This document shows, piece after piece, positions 1-9,548 of a stretch of DNA of 64,000 nucleotides. Every line of letters begins with the position of its first letter. Position 1 is the first letter of the stretch. The DNA is from JADLHS01 sp049840435. GTDB taxonomy: Bacteria; Verrucomicrobiota; Verrucomicrobiia; Limisphaerales; JADLHS01. The translations under genes were made by a program, and so were the position numbers. The notes under the pieces are model-generated. The model made no database searches, was not told the origin of the DNA, and was given only the letters and a program-made list of their open reading frames with translations. The stretch spans positions 1-64,000 of the forward strand of contig JASGKY010000024.1 in assembly GCA_049840435.1 (NCBI GenBank), read 5' to 3'.

Positions 1-2
1 CG

Positions 3-1166
3 CCGGATCGGAGCGCCGACATTCTTGAAGGCTGGTTGAATGCCTATCGGGAGGGCGGTCGTCTGCCGGCTTGGCCCAGTCCAGGCAACCGACCGTGCAT
101 GATCGGCTCGCACGCAGACTCGATTTACGCTGATGCGTGGGTGAAGGGCCTGCGCGCTTTCAACATTAAGGATGCCCACGCCGCGACACTCAAGAACGCC
201 ATGGAAAGCAATCCGTGGGCGGGGCGTGACCACGTGGAAGATTACATCAAGCACGGTTACGTTCCGGCGGACAAGCGCAAGGACGCCGCCACCGCCTGCA
301 CGTTGGAATATGCCTACGGCGATTTTTGTGTCGGCGTCGTGGCCCGGGCGGCAGGTAAAGAGGACATTGCCAAGGAAATGTTCAAACGCGCGAAAAATTA
401 CACGAACGTTTGGGACGCAAGGACCGGCTTCATGCGCGGAAAGTCGTCCGACGGCAACTGGCAAGAGCCATTCGACCCGCTCGCGTGGGGCGGCGCTTAC
501 ATCGAGGGCAATGCGTGGCAGTGGCTGTGGTCGGTTCAGCAAGATCCTTACGGCTTGATGAAATTGCTCGGCGGTCGGGAGGGCATGGTTGCAAAACTCG
601 ACGCCTTCTTGGCGATGCCCAGCACGACGGTTGTTGGTACCTACGGTTACATGATTCATGAAATGCGCGAAGTCGAATACGCCAAGATGGGGCAGTATGC
701 GCACATCAACGAACCGGACCATCACGTGCTGTATTTCTACAACTATGCCCGCCAGCCTTGGAAGACGCAGCACGCCGTGCGTCGCGTGATGGATGAACTC
801 TACAATCAGGACGGGATGGTCGGGGACGAAGACACGGGCGAGATGTCCGCCTGGTATGTGTTCAACGCCGCGGGCTTTTATCCCTTCTGTCCGGGCACGC
901 CGTGTTATCTGATCGGCAGTCCGCTGTTTGAAGAGACCGTCATCCATCTCGGCAAAAGCAAAAGCTTTACGGTTCACGCCCGCAACAACAGTCCGGAGAA
1001 CTGCTACATCCAGTCCGCGCGTCTCAACGGCAAGCCGTTCACCAAGACGTGGTTGTTGCACGACACCATCATTGCCGGCGGTCGGCTTGAGTTCGAGATG
1101 GGGCCGCAGCCCAATGAGAAGTGGGGTAGCGGTGAAGGCGACGCGCCGCCAAACTATTTTGAGTGA
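3..1166 (+). CDS. GH92 family alpha-mannosidase, C-terminal part (cut by window edge)
   Basis: The gene runs in from the left edge, so its start is not visible; 387 residues remain. The motif GEMSAWYVFNAAGFYPFCPG near residue 280 and the following GSPLFEETVIHL match the C-terminal (alpha/alpha)6 catalytic and final beta region of glycoside hydrolase family 92, which are Ca2+-dependent exo-alpha-mannosidases acting on N-glycans and other mannosides. Family members are about 700-780 residues, so roughly half is missing. The DEDTGEMSAW segment holds the acidic residues expected of the GH92 catalytic site. A GH38 mannosidase lies 12 kb away, which suggests mannose-rich glycan use. It is probably exported, but the signal peptide is outside the window. 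The next gene starts about 110 bases downstream on the same strand. Confidence 0.9.
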   Translation, partial: PDRSADILEGWLNAYREGGRLPAWPSPGNRPCMIGSHADSIYADAWVKGLRAFNIKDAHAATLKNAMESNPWAGRDHVEDYIKHGYVPADKRKDAATACTLEYAYGDFCVGVVARAAGKEDIAKEMFKRAKNYTNVWDARTGFMRGKSSDGNWQEPFDPLAWGGAYIEGNAWQWLWSVQQDPYGLMKLLGGREGMVAKLDAFLAMPSTTVVGTYGYMIHEMREVEYAKMGQYAHINEPDHHVLYFYNYARQPWKTQHAVRRVMDELYNQDGMVGDEDTGEMSAWYVFNAAGFYPFCPGTPCYLIGSPLFEETVIHLGKSKSFTVHARNNSPENCYIQSARLNGKPFTKTWLLHDTIIAGGRLEFEMGPQPNEKWGSGEGDAPPNYFE

Positions 1167-1276
1167 TTGAAGCTAGCCTCGGAATGCATTGTGTGTGTGT
1201 CAGTTCGCAGTTTGGCTTACCGCGGCGTCATCACTTTTTGCTCGCTACCAAACCAAAAGCCGGGTTGGTTTTAGTC

Positions 1277-4200
1277 ATGAGTCCCGCCACCCAGGCCTGT
1301 GCGCCATCGCCGCGACCCCGCGCCGTGCAGCGTTGGCATCGGGTTGCCGGTTTGCTTATTGCGTTTTTGATGCTGGTTGAACTAAGGAGCTTGGCACAAT
1401 TGGCTCCGACAACGGCAGCATCGAGCGAAGAATTCACGACTTTGACCAACCTCACCCAACTGGCCCATTTGCCTAAATCGAGCCAGCACGTGCAGTGGGT
1501 TGCCGATTTGGAAGGTACTGTGCTGGTTGGTGGAAATGAATTCGCAGTCGTTTCATTCGACGTCCTGGGGCAAACCAAAGTCATTGACGCACGCGGTTCG
1601 CGGCTTCCCTTGAAAGCGGGGCAACGGATTCGGTATCGTGGCAATTTATTGATCGGCGAAGGCAACGACCTGCCGAATCACTGGGCGACCGTAAACAACG
1701 ATGGCACACACTCCATGCTCTCGGCTAGCGGTCAGGCCATTCTCATGAAAGGCCGGCATCAAGTCCGGCTCCTGTATTTCAATGCGGGCGGGTTGACAGG
1801 TCTTGAGGTTTATTACGAGGGGCCGGGCTGCCCGCGCCAGCAGATTCCAGCGGCCGCCCTCTCGCATCAAATCATAGCTGGCCACGAAACTAATTGGATG
1901 CCCGGCCTCACTTGCCGATACGTCCAAGGCAGGTTGCCAAGCGCAGCTGCATTTTTGAAAGGTAGCGATGTTCGAGAATCCCCAACCGCCAAGCTCGTGC
2001 CAGATTTCAGTCTGGATTCTACATTAGGCACTAATCAATTCGGTTGTGACTTCGAAGGATTCTTGGAGATTCCACAGACTGGTCTGTATGAGTTTACAAT
2101 TACTTCCGACGACGGTGCGTTGCTTTTCGTTGCCACCGAGCCACCTGATATATCTGTGGTTGACCAGAGCACCTCTGTTGCCCTCGCTCAATGGGTCGCG
2201 GGCGAGAGGTGGGATCACACGAATGAGGTAACCGGAGGCGCGCTCACTGGGGTTGTTTCGTTTGTCCATCCGGGGGAAGCTGGACTCAATTTCGAAGTCG
2301 CTGGCGATAATGGCCGAACCATTGCCCGTTTGCTCAAGCCGGGTCTTTTGACTCCAGAACTTCTGAACGGCAGTCGGATTCGAGCAGCCGGATTGGGCCG
2401 GCGAGCGGCTTCGCCAGAGGGATTCGAGATTCTTGGTCAGTTGCTCATTCCCTCGGACGCAGCCGTGGATGTTTTGAATCTGCCTAATCGAGGCTGGGCT
2501 ATGCTGCCAGTGAAAACCATCCCAGAGTTAAAGGCCGTGGCGACCAGTAGTACGGGGACTCTAGTTCGAGTGTCAGGAGCGCTTCGGCAAAAGCAGTCTG
2601 ATGGGCGTTGGCTTTTTACGGGTGAACAGGGCGAGATTTCAGTAGAACTGCGTGGCCAGGATTCGCCACCGGAAAAGCAACCGATGGAGGTGTTGCTTTC
2701 AACCATACCCAACGCAGGCGGCGGCTGGACTGCGCTGACATGGCGGCAATTGGCCAGCGCTCGCGATGCAGGCAGCGGCTTGCTGCCGGTGCTGACCAGC
2801 ATCGAGGAGGTCAAGAAGTTGACCCGCGCTGAAGCGCAACGCGGGTATCCGGTCGCAGCGCATGGGGTGGTCACGTTCATTTGGCCGGGTAACGGTTTCT
2901 TTTTTTGCAGGATGAGAGCTGGTCCATTGATGTACGCACCACGAATCTGGTTAAAGATCCCCAGATTGGAGATTTCTGGGCTATCGAGGGTTTTACGTTC
3001 GCTGAGTTCGCTCCCAACATTCAAGCCACCAACGCCCGCCGGCTCGGTCCCGGTGTGCTGCCCGCTCCGGGGCATCCCACGCTCCCGCAGTTGATGGATG
3101 GCAGCCTGGATACAAAATATGTCGAAGTGCAGGGCGTGGTATCTGCCATCGAAGGCGATCGTGTGATGCTGCTAATGCGCGAAGGTCGTATCCGGATTCA
3201 GTTGATAAATGTTCCACAGGAATTGTTGGATCGGAGTTTGAATGCGTTTGTGCGCATTCGCGGCTGCGTAGTGCCCGGGCGTGAGCTTGCGACCCAGAAA
3301 GTATTGATCGGTGAAGTCGGGTTGATGAACGCGCAATTGACAATTGACCGCCCAGCGCCTCAAGACGTTTTTGCATTGCCGACCCGCACCGTGCCGGAGT
3401 TGCTGCTATTCGATGCGCAGGCTACTTCTCTTCAACGCGTCAAAGTTCACGGTCAGATTCTGCATCAGCGCGAACAAGAGGTCTTCTTGATCGACATTTC
3501 CAACGGGGCGCGCTTTGTTCCCAAGACGCCGTTGAAGTTGCGGCCCGGGGACATGGTTGAAGTCGTTGGCTTTCCTGACCTCAAAGGGCCAAGTCCACTC
3601 TTGCGCGATGCGGAAGTTCGGGTGAACAACAATCTGCCGTTGCCGTCACCGCTCGAACTCACATCAGAAAAAATCCTCAGCAGTCGTTATGATGCGACGC
3701 TCGTGCAAGTGGAGGCTCAACTGCTCTCGCAACGGCGCAATCAGGCGGAGCAAATTCTTGAGCTGCAGATCGGTGTCCGCACGTTTCTGGCGCGGCTGCA
3801 TAATGAATCTGGGGCGCTTCCGGATTTGCGCTTGGGCAGCAAGTTGAGCCTGCGTGGTGTTTATGTGGGAATGGGCGGAGATCGCGTTGCGGCCCGCGAG
3901 ATTGATGGCTTTGAATTATTGCTCAACTCGCCGGGTGATGTGGAGGTGACGCAATTGCCTTCCTGGTGGACCGCGCGTCATGCGTTGGTCGCGCTCGCTA
4001 TTCTAGGCGCGATACTATTGCTGGCTGTGGCCTGGATTTTTGCGCTGCGCCGCCGCGTAGCTCAACGCACCCGGGCGCTCCGGGTGGAGATCCAGGATCA
4101 CGAACGCACGGAACATCAGTTGGAACTCAAGACTCAGATGCTGGAGAAGGAAATTGAGGAGCGGAAGCGCATGGAGCTGGAGATTGAGAAGGGTCATAAG

Positions 4201-5076
4201 CAACTGCTCGCTACCTCTCGTCTCGCAGGCATGGCGGAGGTTGCCACGAGTGTGCTTCACAACGTCGGCAATGTGATGACCAGCGTGAACGTCCTCAGTT
4301 CCGCGATTGTGAAGCAGGTGCATGAGTCCAAGACGCCCAGCGTTGCGCGGCTGGGAGACTTGTTGCGGCAAAAACAGGAGGAGCTGGGAAAATTTGTCGC
4401 CGAGGATCAGCGCGGCCAACTCTTGCCCACATACGTGAGTGATCTGGGTGGCCATCTTACGCAAGAGCAGTCAGCGCTACTGGAGAAAGTCAGCGCCTTG
4501 AAAGAGAATATTCATCACATCAACGAAATCGTGGCGTTGCAACAGGACTTTGCCAGCGTCACGGGAATGATTGAGAATGTCGCGCCGGTGGAGCTAGTGG
4601 AGGATGCGTTGCGGATGCAGGGTGAGAGCATGAAGCGCCACTACATCGTGCTGATCAAAGAATTCCGGCCTGTACCACCCGTAACCGTTGATCGGCACAA
4701 GACGCTTCAGATTCTGTTTAACCTGCTGGAGAACGCGAAACACGCCTGTCTGCAAACCAGCGGGCGGCAACATGAGGTGCGGGTGACGCTGCATCTTTGC
4801 GAGGGGGATCGGTTCGAGTTGGCCGTTGCTGATAATGGCATGGGCATCTCTGCGGAAAATCTGCCGCGGATTTTTGACCAAGGTTTCTCGACGCGTCGGG
4901 ACGGCCACGGTTTCGGTTTGCACAGCAGTATTCTGATGGCGCAGGACATGGGCGGCACGTTGACTGTACAGAGCGCTGGTCCGGACCAAGGCGCTTGTTT
5001 CACGTTGCGCCTTCCTCTGCGCGCACCCAAGCCAGTCGCCCACGCTTCTGTCGGAATTTCTAAGGCGACAACTTAG
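1277..5076 (+). CDS. PA14-domain membrane sensor histidine kinase (one frameshift)
   Basis: Two overlapping frames join into one protein of about 1266 residues. The break is at a T7 run at 2900-2906; one extra T would give ...NGFFFLQDESW..., so an assembly indel is likely. The ATG at 1277 is chosen because a signal/TM segment (GLLIAFLMLVELRSLA) follows directly. In order there is a PA14-like sugar-binding domain (GFLEIPQTGLYEFTITSDDG), several OB-like beta repeats, a TM helix (LVALAILGAILLLAVAWIFAL), a coiled coil, a HisKA-like helix with LHNVGNVMTSVNVL, and a GHKL ATPase (N box NLLENAKHA, G1 VADNGMGI, G2 GHGFGLH). It should sense a periplasmic ligand and phosphorylate the regulator encoded 8 bases downstream. 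The phospho-acceptor is the His in VLHNVGN. Confidence 0.85.
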
Positions 5077-5084
5077 CACATCGC

Positions 5085-6482
5085 ATGAGTTCACAACCTC
5101 AACCAGCCACGGCTCGATTGCTGATCATTGATGACAATCAAACCATCCACGATGCGTTTGACGGTATCTTTGCTCCCGATGTCAGCACGTCCAAGCTCGA
5201 AGCTGCCGAAGCGGTGCTTTACGGTTTGGACAGCAAGCCAAGCCGCCTCAAACCGCACTACGAAGTTGATCATGCCCTCAGCGGTCTGGATGGCGTGGAG
5301 AAAACCCGGGCCGCGCTCGCTGCCAGTCGGCCGTATCAACTTGCCTTCGTGGATGTGCGCATGCCGGGCATTGATGGCATCGAAACGATTCAACGTATCT
5401 GGCAGCTGGATTCGCAGATTCAGACGGTCATCTGCACGGCGTATTCTGATTATCGCTGGGAACAACTAGCGGAACGCTTGGGCCAGACAGATCGCTTGCT
5501 CGTGCTGAAGAAGCCTTTTCATGACGTGGAAGTGATGCAGATGGCGAGCGCCATGGTGGAGAAATGGTATCTAGCCCGGCAGGCCGCGTTGAAGACCGAG
5601 CAGATGGAATTACTGGTCGCTCGCCGCACCCAAAAGCTGCTCGCGCTTCAGAATCAGGAGACGCCTCCGATCGCAGCGAGTACGTCGGTGGAGCTTCCTG
5701 CTAGCGGGGAAGAAGGCGAACTCGAGCGTGATCAACCGCTGCTGCTTTGTATTGGCGACCGGGAGGCAAGCTTGGGCGTATTGGTTCAGCCGCTGGGAGA
5801 CGTTTTTCGTATCATCCTCAAATCCATCGGCAGCGGCTGGCAGGAGGCGCGCGAGTCCGTGCCGGACTTTATCCTCATTCAACCAACCGATTCGGATCCT
5901 AAGGCTTTTGAACTGTGTCGCCAAATCAAAGATGATGAACTGGCGGGGCACATTCCCATCATTATGCTCCTGCCTGATAGCGTGGAGCGCACCCAATTGC
6001 GGGCGCTGGAAGTCGGGGTGGATGATTGCATCCTGCCGCCGTGTCGCTTGCCCATGTTGCGGGCACGTATGGATAACCTGCTGGCATCACGCCGCAAACT
6101 GCAGGAGTATTTCCGCCAAGCCCGGACCTTCCAGCCGCAAGAACTGGCTACCAACCATGCTGATGCACAATTCCTGCGTCGTGTGGTGGACGTGGTGCAG
6201 GCGAACCTTTCTGATTACGAATTCGACGTCGAAACACTCGCTCGCAAACTGTCCGTCAGCCGCCGTCAACTTTTTCGCAAATTCAAAGCCATCGCCAATA
6301 CCACTCCCAATGCTTTCATCCGCGATATCCGTCTGAAACGTGCCGCCCATCTGCTCCATGATTCCAACCTGACGGTATCGGAAATCATCTACATGGTGGG
6401 CTTCTCCGACCCGAAATACTTTCGCACTGTGTTCAAGGAACAGTTTGGTGTATTGCCCGGCGAATTCACCAAGCAGTCTTGA
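5085..6482 (+). CDS. Double-REC response regulator with AraC-type DNA-binding domain
   Basis: 465 residues. Residues about 8-150 form a receiver domain (LLIIDDNQ, phospho-acceptor Asp in AFVDVRMPG, Lys in LVLKKPF), with an insertion between the first acidic pocket and the acceptor. Residues about 210-330 resemble a second, degenerate receiver: the usual acceptor position reads LIQPTDSD. Residues about 355-465 form an AraC HTH pair (LARKLSVSRRQLFRKFK and VSEIIYMVGFSDPKYFRTVFKEQF). It starts 8 bases after the PA14 kinase and is almost surely its cognate regulator. The combination of carbohydrate-type sensor and AraC output suggests control of polysaccharide-use genes such as the mannosidase just upstream; this target is inference. 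Confidence 0.88.
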   Translation: MSSQPQPATARLLIIDDNQTIHDAFDGIFAPDVSTSKLEAAEAVLYGLDSKPSRLKPHYEVDHALSGLDGVEKTRAALAASRPYQLAFVDVRMPGIDGIETIQRIWQLDSQIQTVICTAYSDYRWEQLAERLGQTDRLLVLKKPFHDVEVMQMASAMVEKWYLARQAALKTEQMELLVARRTQKLLALQNQETPPIAASTSVELPASGEEGELERDQPLLLCIGDREASLGVLVQPLGDVFRIILKSIGSGWQEARESVPDFILIQPTDSDPKAFELCRQIKDDELAGHIPIIMLLPDSVERTQLRALEVGVDDCILPPCRLPMLRARMDNLLASRRKLQEYFRQARTFQPQELATNHADAQFLRRVVDVVQANLSDYEFDVETLARKLSVSRRQLFRKFKAIANTTPNAFIRDIRLKRAAHLLHDSNLTVSEIIYMVGFSDPKYFRTVFKEQFGVLPGEFTKQS

Positions 6483-6585
6483 GCGAACGAGCAGCGGAAT
6501 CTGGTCGCTGGCACGCATCCCCCGCTTTTTGGCACAGTTGACCCGCGACATTCCCAGAGACTTCGCTAGCATGCGTTCACCGCAC

Positions 6586-8448
6586 ATGGCAAAACGCTTT
6601 CTTTTGATCGGCTGGGAGGCTGCGGATTGGCAACTTTTGAACCCGCTGCTCGACGCTGGCGATCTGCCGACGCTGAATCGGCTCGTTGAAACCGGCGTCG
6701 TCGGAGATCTGGCCAGCACCCAACCTCTGAATACAGCTGCTCAATGGACGAGCATCGCGACTGGCAAACGTCCGTGGCGACATGGAATCACTTGCTCCCG
6801 TGAGTTCGACGCCACACAGAATCAAATGCCGGTCATCGGCCGAAAACACCGCCGGGCCGTCACGATTTGGGAAATCTTAGCCCGGCAAAATATTCGTTGC
6901 ATTGCGGTTGGCTGGCCGGCAACTCATGGCAGCGAAGTCTCGGGAGCACAAATCGTTTCGGATCGTTATTCAGAGCCCACCGCCGGGCCGGGAATCAAAC
7001 CTTGGCCGCCAGCTATCTCTGGAACGTACTGGCCGCATGACATCGGCACAAAACTCGATCCTTTGCGCGCCAGCCCCGAATGGATCGGAGCCGATCTGAT
7101 TTCAAAATACATTCCTGACTGGCGGAAGATTGATCAGCAGCGCGATCGCCGTCTCGGTCAGTTGCGAGTGTTGTTGACGCCCGATTTTTCTCATCAAGCC
7201 GCTACCGTTGGATTGCTGGAAGCTGGTGATTGGAACTTTGCCACCGTGCGATTTCCGGCGTTGGGTCACATTGCGCGATTGTTCCTGCCTTTGGTACCAC
7301 CACGACGGCCTTGGGTCAGCGAACAGGATTTCAGTCTCTATCACGCGGTCGTAAAAGCCGAATGTCGGCTGTTGGATCAAATGCTAGCCCGACTTCAGCA
7401 ACTTGCCGGGCCTGATGCTGTGATCATGGTGGTTTCGGCGCACGGCACAAAGCGACCTGATACTCCTCCCGCTGGTTTTCCACCGCACGATCCAGACGGA
7501 TGGAAAACCTCATCGGGATTGTTTGCGATCAGCGGACCGGGATTGGTTTGTGATGGCTTGCTGCATGGTGCCAGCGTGCTGGATGTGACGCCGACCATTT
7601 TGAGTTGGTATGGACTTCCACTCGCGGAGGACATGGAGGGGCGAGTGTTGGTGGAGGCCTTTGAAACGATGCCAACCATCACACGCGTTCCGACTTGGGA
7701 AGTTCCGCAGGAATCCTCACCGATTGTAACATCAGCCTTGGCATCGGAGCCGTCCGCAGCAAAAGCGTTGCGCCAGGAACAAGTTTGGAATTTCGCGCAA
7801 TCCTGTCTTGAGGCTGGCCAACTTCAAGAAGCTTGGCCTGCGCTCGACCAGTTATTCCATGAGTTTCCTGAACGGGCGGAATTCGCCCAAGCCTTGTTTC
7901 AATGTCAGTTGAATCTAAATCAGCTTCCGCAGGCAGAGGAAACGCTGGAAGTGCTCCTCGAAACGCTACCACCTGGTCTGTTCGCACTGTTGCCGCAGGC
8001 GGAACTAGCCTTGGCCAAGCGCGATCTGTCGCTGGCGCGGCGGTTTGTAAATGAGGCGCTGCAATTAAACCCGACTCACCCCGGAGCATTGCGTCGGATT
8101 GGGGTCTTATTGCTGAAGCTTCGCGATTGGACAACACTGGCGGAGCAGGCGCGCGCCGCGCTGGCGCGAGATCAGGATGATCCGATTATCTGGCTGGGGC
8201 TTGCAGCTGCCTCCTTGCGTTTACAACAACCCGCCGAGGCGGAGCAGGCGGCGCGACGTGCGATTCAATTGAGGTATTTTCTGCCGGACGCACACTTCGT
8301 ATTATCCCGTGCTTTGGTGGTGCAGAACAAATGGAGTGAAGCGCGCGATTGCTTGGCCGCGTTGGTTAAGCTTCAACCAGACAACAAATCGGTAGCTGGC
8401 TACAACCGGCGACTCACCGCAAGGTTTTCCACGGAGTCAAAACGCTGA
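6586..8448 (+). CDS. AlkP-superfamily phosphodiesterase/nucleotide pyrophosphatase with C-terminal TPR
   Basis: 620 residues from the ATG at 6586 (another ATG lies at 6571; MAKRFLLIGWEAADW matches family starts). Residues 1-390 show the type I phosphodiesterase/nucleotide pyrophosphatase fold: a metal-binding Asp/Glu region in IGWEAADW, the nucleophile in NTAAQWTSIATGK, and the metal site MVVSAHGTK near residue 280. Residues about 410-620 form TPR repeats (LFHEFPERAEFAQALFQCQLNLNQ and later units). No signal peptide is obvious. Similar AlkP-TPR proteins are common in Verrucomicrobia and Planctomycetes, but their substrate is unknown. It follows the AraC regulator by about 100 bases and converges on the acetyltransferase. 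Confidence 0.8.
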   Translation: MAKRFLLIGWEAADWQLLNPLLDAGDLPTLNRLVETGVVGDLASTQPLNTAAQWTSIATGKRPWRHGITCSREFDATQNQMPVIGRKHRRAVTIWEILARQNIRCIAVGWPATHGSEVSGAQIVSDRYSEPTAGPGIKPWPPAISGTYWPHDIGTKLDPLRASPEWIGADLISKYIPDWRKIDQQRDRRLGQLRVLLTPDFSHQAATVGLLEAGDWNFATVRFPALGHIARLFLPLVPPRRPWVSEQDFSLYHAVVKAECRLLDQMLARLQQLAGPDAVIMVVSAHGTKRPDTPPAGFPPHDPDGWKTSSGLFAISGPGLVCDGLLHGASVLDVTPTILSWYGLPLAEDMEGRVLVEAFETMPTITRVPTWEVPQESSPIVTSALASEPSAAKALRQEQVWNFAQSCLEAGQLQEAWPALDQLFHEFPERAEFAQALFQCQLNLNQLPQAEETLEVLLETLPPGLFALLPQAELALAKRDLSLARRFVNEALQLNPTHPGALRRIGVLLLKLRDWTTLAEQARAALARDQDDPIIWLGLAAASLRLQQPAEAEQAARRAIQLRYFLPDAHFVLSRALVVQNKWSEARDCLAALVKLQPDNKSVAGYNRRLTARFSTESKR

Positions 8449-8482
8449 ACCGGTCTGACGGAGCTGTGGCGGCGGAAGAACT

Positions 8483-9340
8483 TCACGTCGCTCGCGCCCA
8501 AACATGGCGAGGCGGCAATTCCGTACCTCCCATGCGAAATGCCAGGTTCGCGGTTTCGCGATGCTCGGTTTCGCCGCCGCGAAATTCCAGCCAACGAACC
8601 GGATTCGCCGGATCGTATAACTCCACGTTCGCTTTGAAGATGTAGAGATTGGCAAGTGCTCTCAGTCGCGGATTCTCGTGTTGCACCACGCGGACATCGT
8701 AATACAGCCGGTCGCCCTTGCGCCGGGTGAGCACCGTGCCAATGGGTTTCGTTCCATCGAAAAGGATGACGGAGAGATCGGGATCTAATCCGCCAAACGC
8801 GCCCGCCGCCCATTGCGAACGGACTTCATCTGGCGATAACAAACGGAACGGTGCAATCAATTCAAGCACGACTTCCGGTGGATGTTGGCGAATCGGCGCC
8901 GTGTGCCATTGTGCCGGGATTCGATCGGCGTGTTTATGCAATAGTTCCCTAACTCGGGCCATAGCATCCTCCGTGGCGATTTGGAAGAAGCGCTCGGATC
9001 GCATCACCTCGAATCGATTCGCCTGCAATAGGGCGCTTCGTGGATTGGTGTCCGCCAACAATTCGGCGTAGAGTAGTTTGGAAATCCCCGCTGCGCTGGC
9101 GGTTTCGGTTGCATGGTCAATCAACTGCTTTGCAATCGACTCTGGGGCGACGCCAGGCAAGCAGGCAAGGTGGAAGCGAGCGAATGATCCTTCCGTCCAG
9201 CCCGCGATTCCGCCCACAAACCGTTCCACGGGGCGCTCTTTGACGGCCAACAAAAACTGGGTTTGCGGCGATAGCGTACAATTGCGAAAGAGATGCAACA
9301 CCCGCTGTTGTTCCTCGGGCTTCGGGCCACGAATGATCAT
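8483..9340 (-). CDS. GNAT-like acetyltransferase family protein
   Basis: 285 residues from the ATG at 9340 (a TTG at 9409 would add 23 residues). The N-terminal half (residues about 1-115) looks like a GNAT fold: beta strand FLLAVKERPVERFVGGIAGW, a helix with SIAKQLIDHATETASAAGISKLLYAELLADTNPRS, and GFEV-like NRFEVMRSERFFQI. The second half carries PIGTVLTRRKGDRLYYDVRVVQHENPRLRALANLYIF, which resembles another acyltransferase-like sheet, so it may be a tandem GNAT. The substrate cannot be read from sequence. It converges on the phosphodiesterase gene with a 34-base gap. Confidence 0.65.
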   Translation of the reverse strand: MIIRGPKPEEQQRVLHLFRNCTLSPQTQFLLAVKERPVERFVGGIAGWTEGSFARFHLACLPGVAPESIAKQLIDHATETASAAGISKLLYAELLADTNPRSALLQANRFEVMRSERFFQIATEDAMARVRELLHKHADRIPAQWHTAPIRQHPPEVVLELIAPFRLLSPDEVRSQWAAGAFGGLDPDLSVILFDGTKPIGTVLTRRKGDRLYYDVRVVQHENPRLRALANLYIFKANVELYDPANPVRWLEFRGGETEHRETANLAFRMGGTELPPRHVWARAT

Positions 9341-9502
9341 CACATTAGTGTTTGGCTCCAGCGGTGGTTTGTCCACTTCGGTTGCAGTGGCAGAAACGGA
9401 TTGGTCCAAATTTGTTTTGAGCGATTGCTATGCAGCATTTGATTCCGCCCTTGGACGAGAGTGCTGATGCCAAGGTTTACGCCTGTTCTTCTTGAAATAC
9501 CA

Positions 9503-9528
9503 ATGGGGCCGGGTTTCCCCGGCCCCAT
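9503..9528 (-). terminator. Hairpin downstream of the LamG gene
   Basis: A perfect 11-bp stem (ATGGGGCCGGG with CCCGGCCCCAT) and a 4-base loop lie 21 bases after the stop of the LamG gene. The minus-strand tail after the stem is only weakly T-rich, so it may be a terminator or a transcript-stabilising hairpin. Confidence 0.6.
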
Positions 9529-9548
9529 GGCAACCAACTTCAACCCAA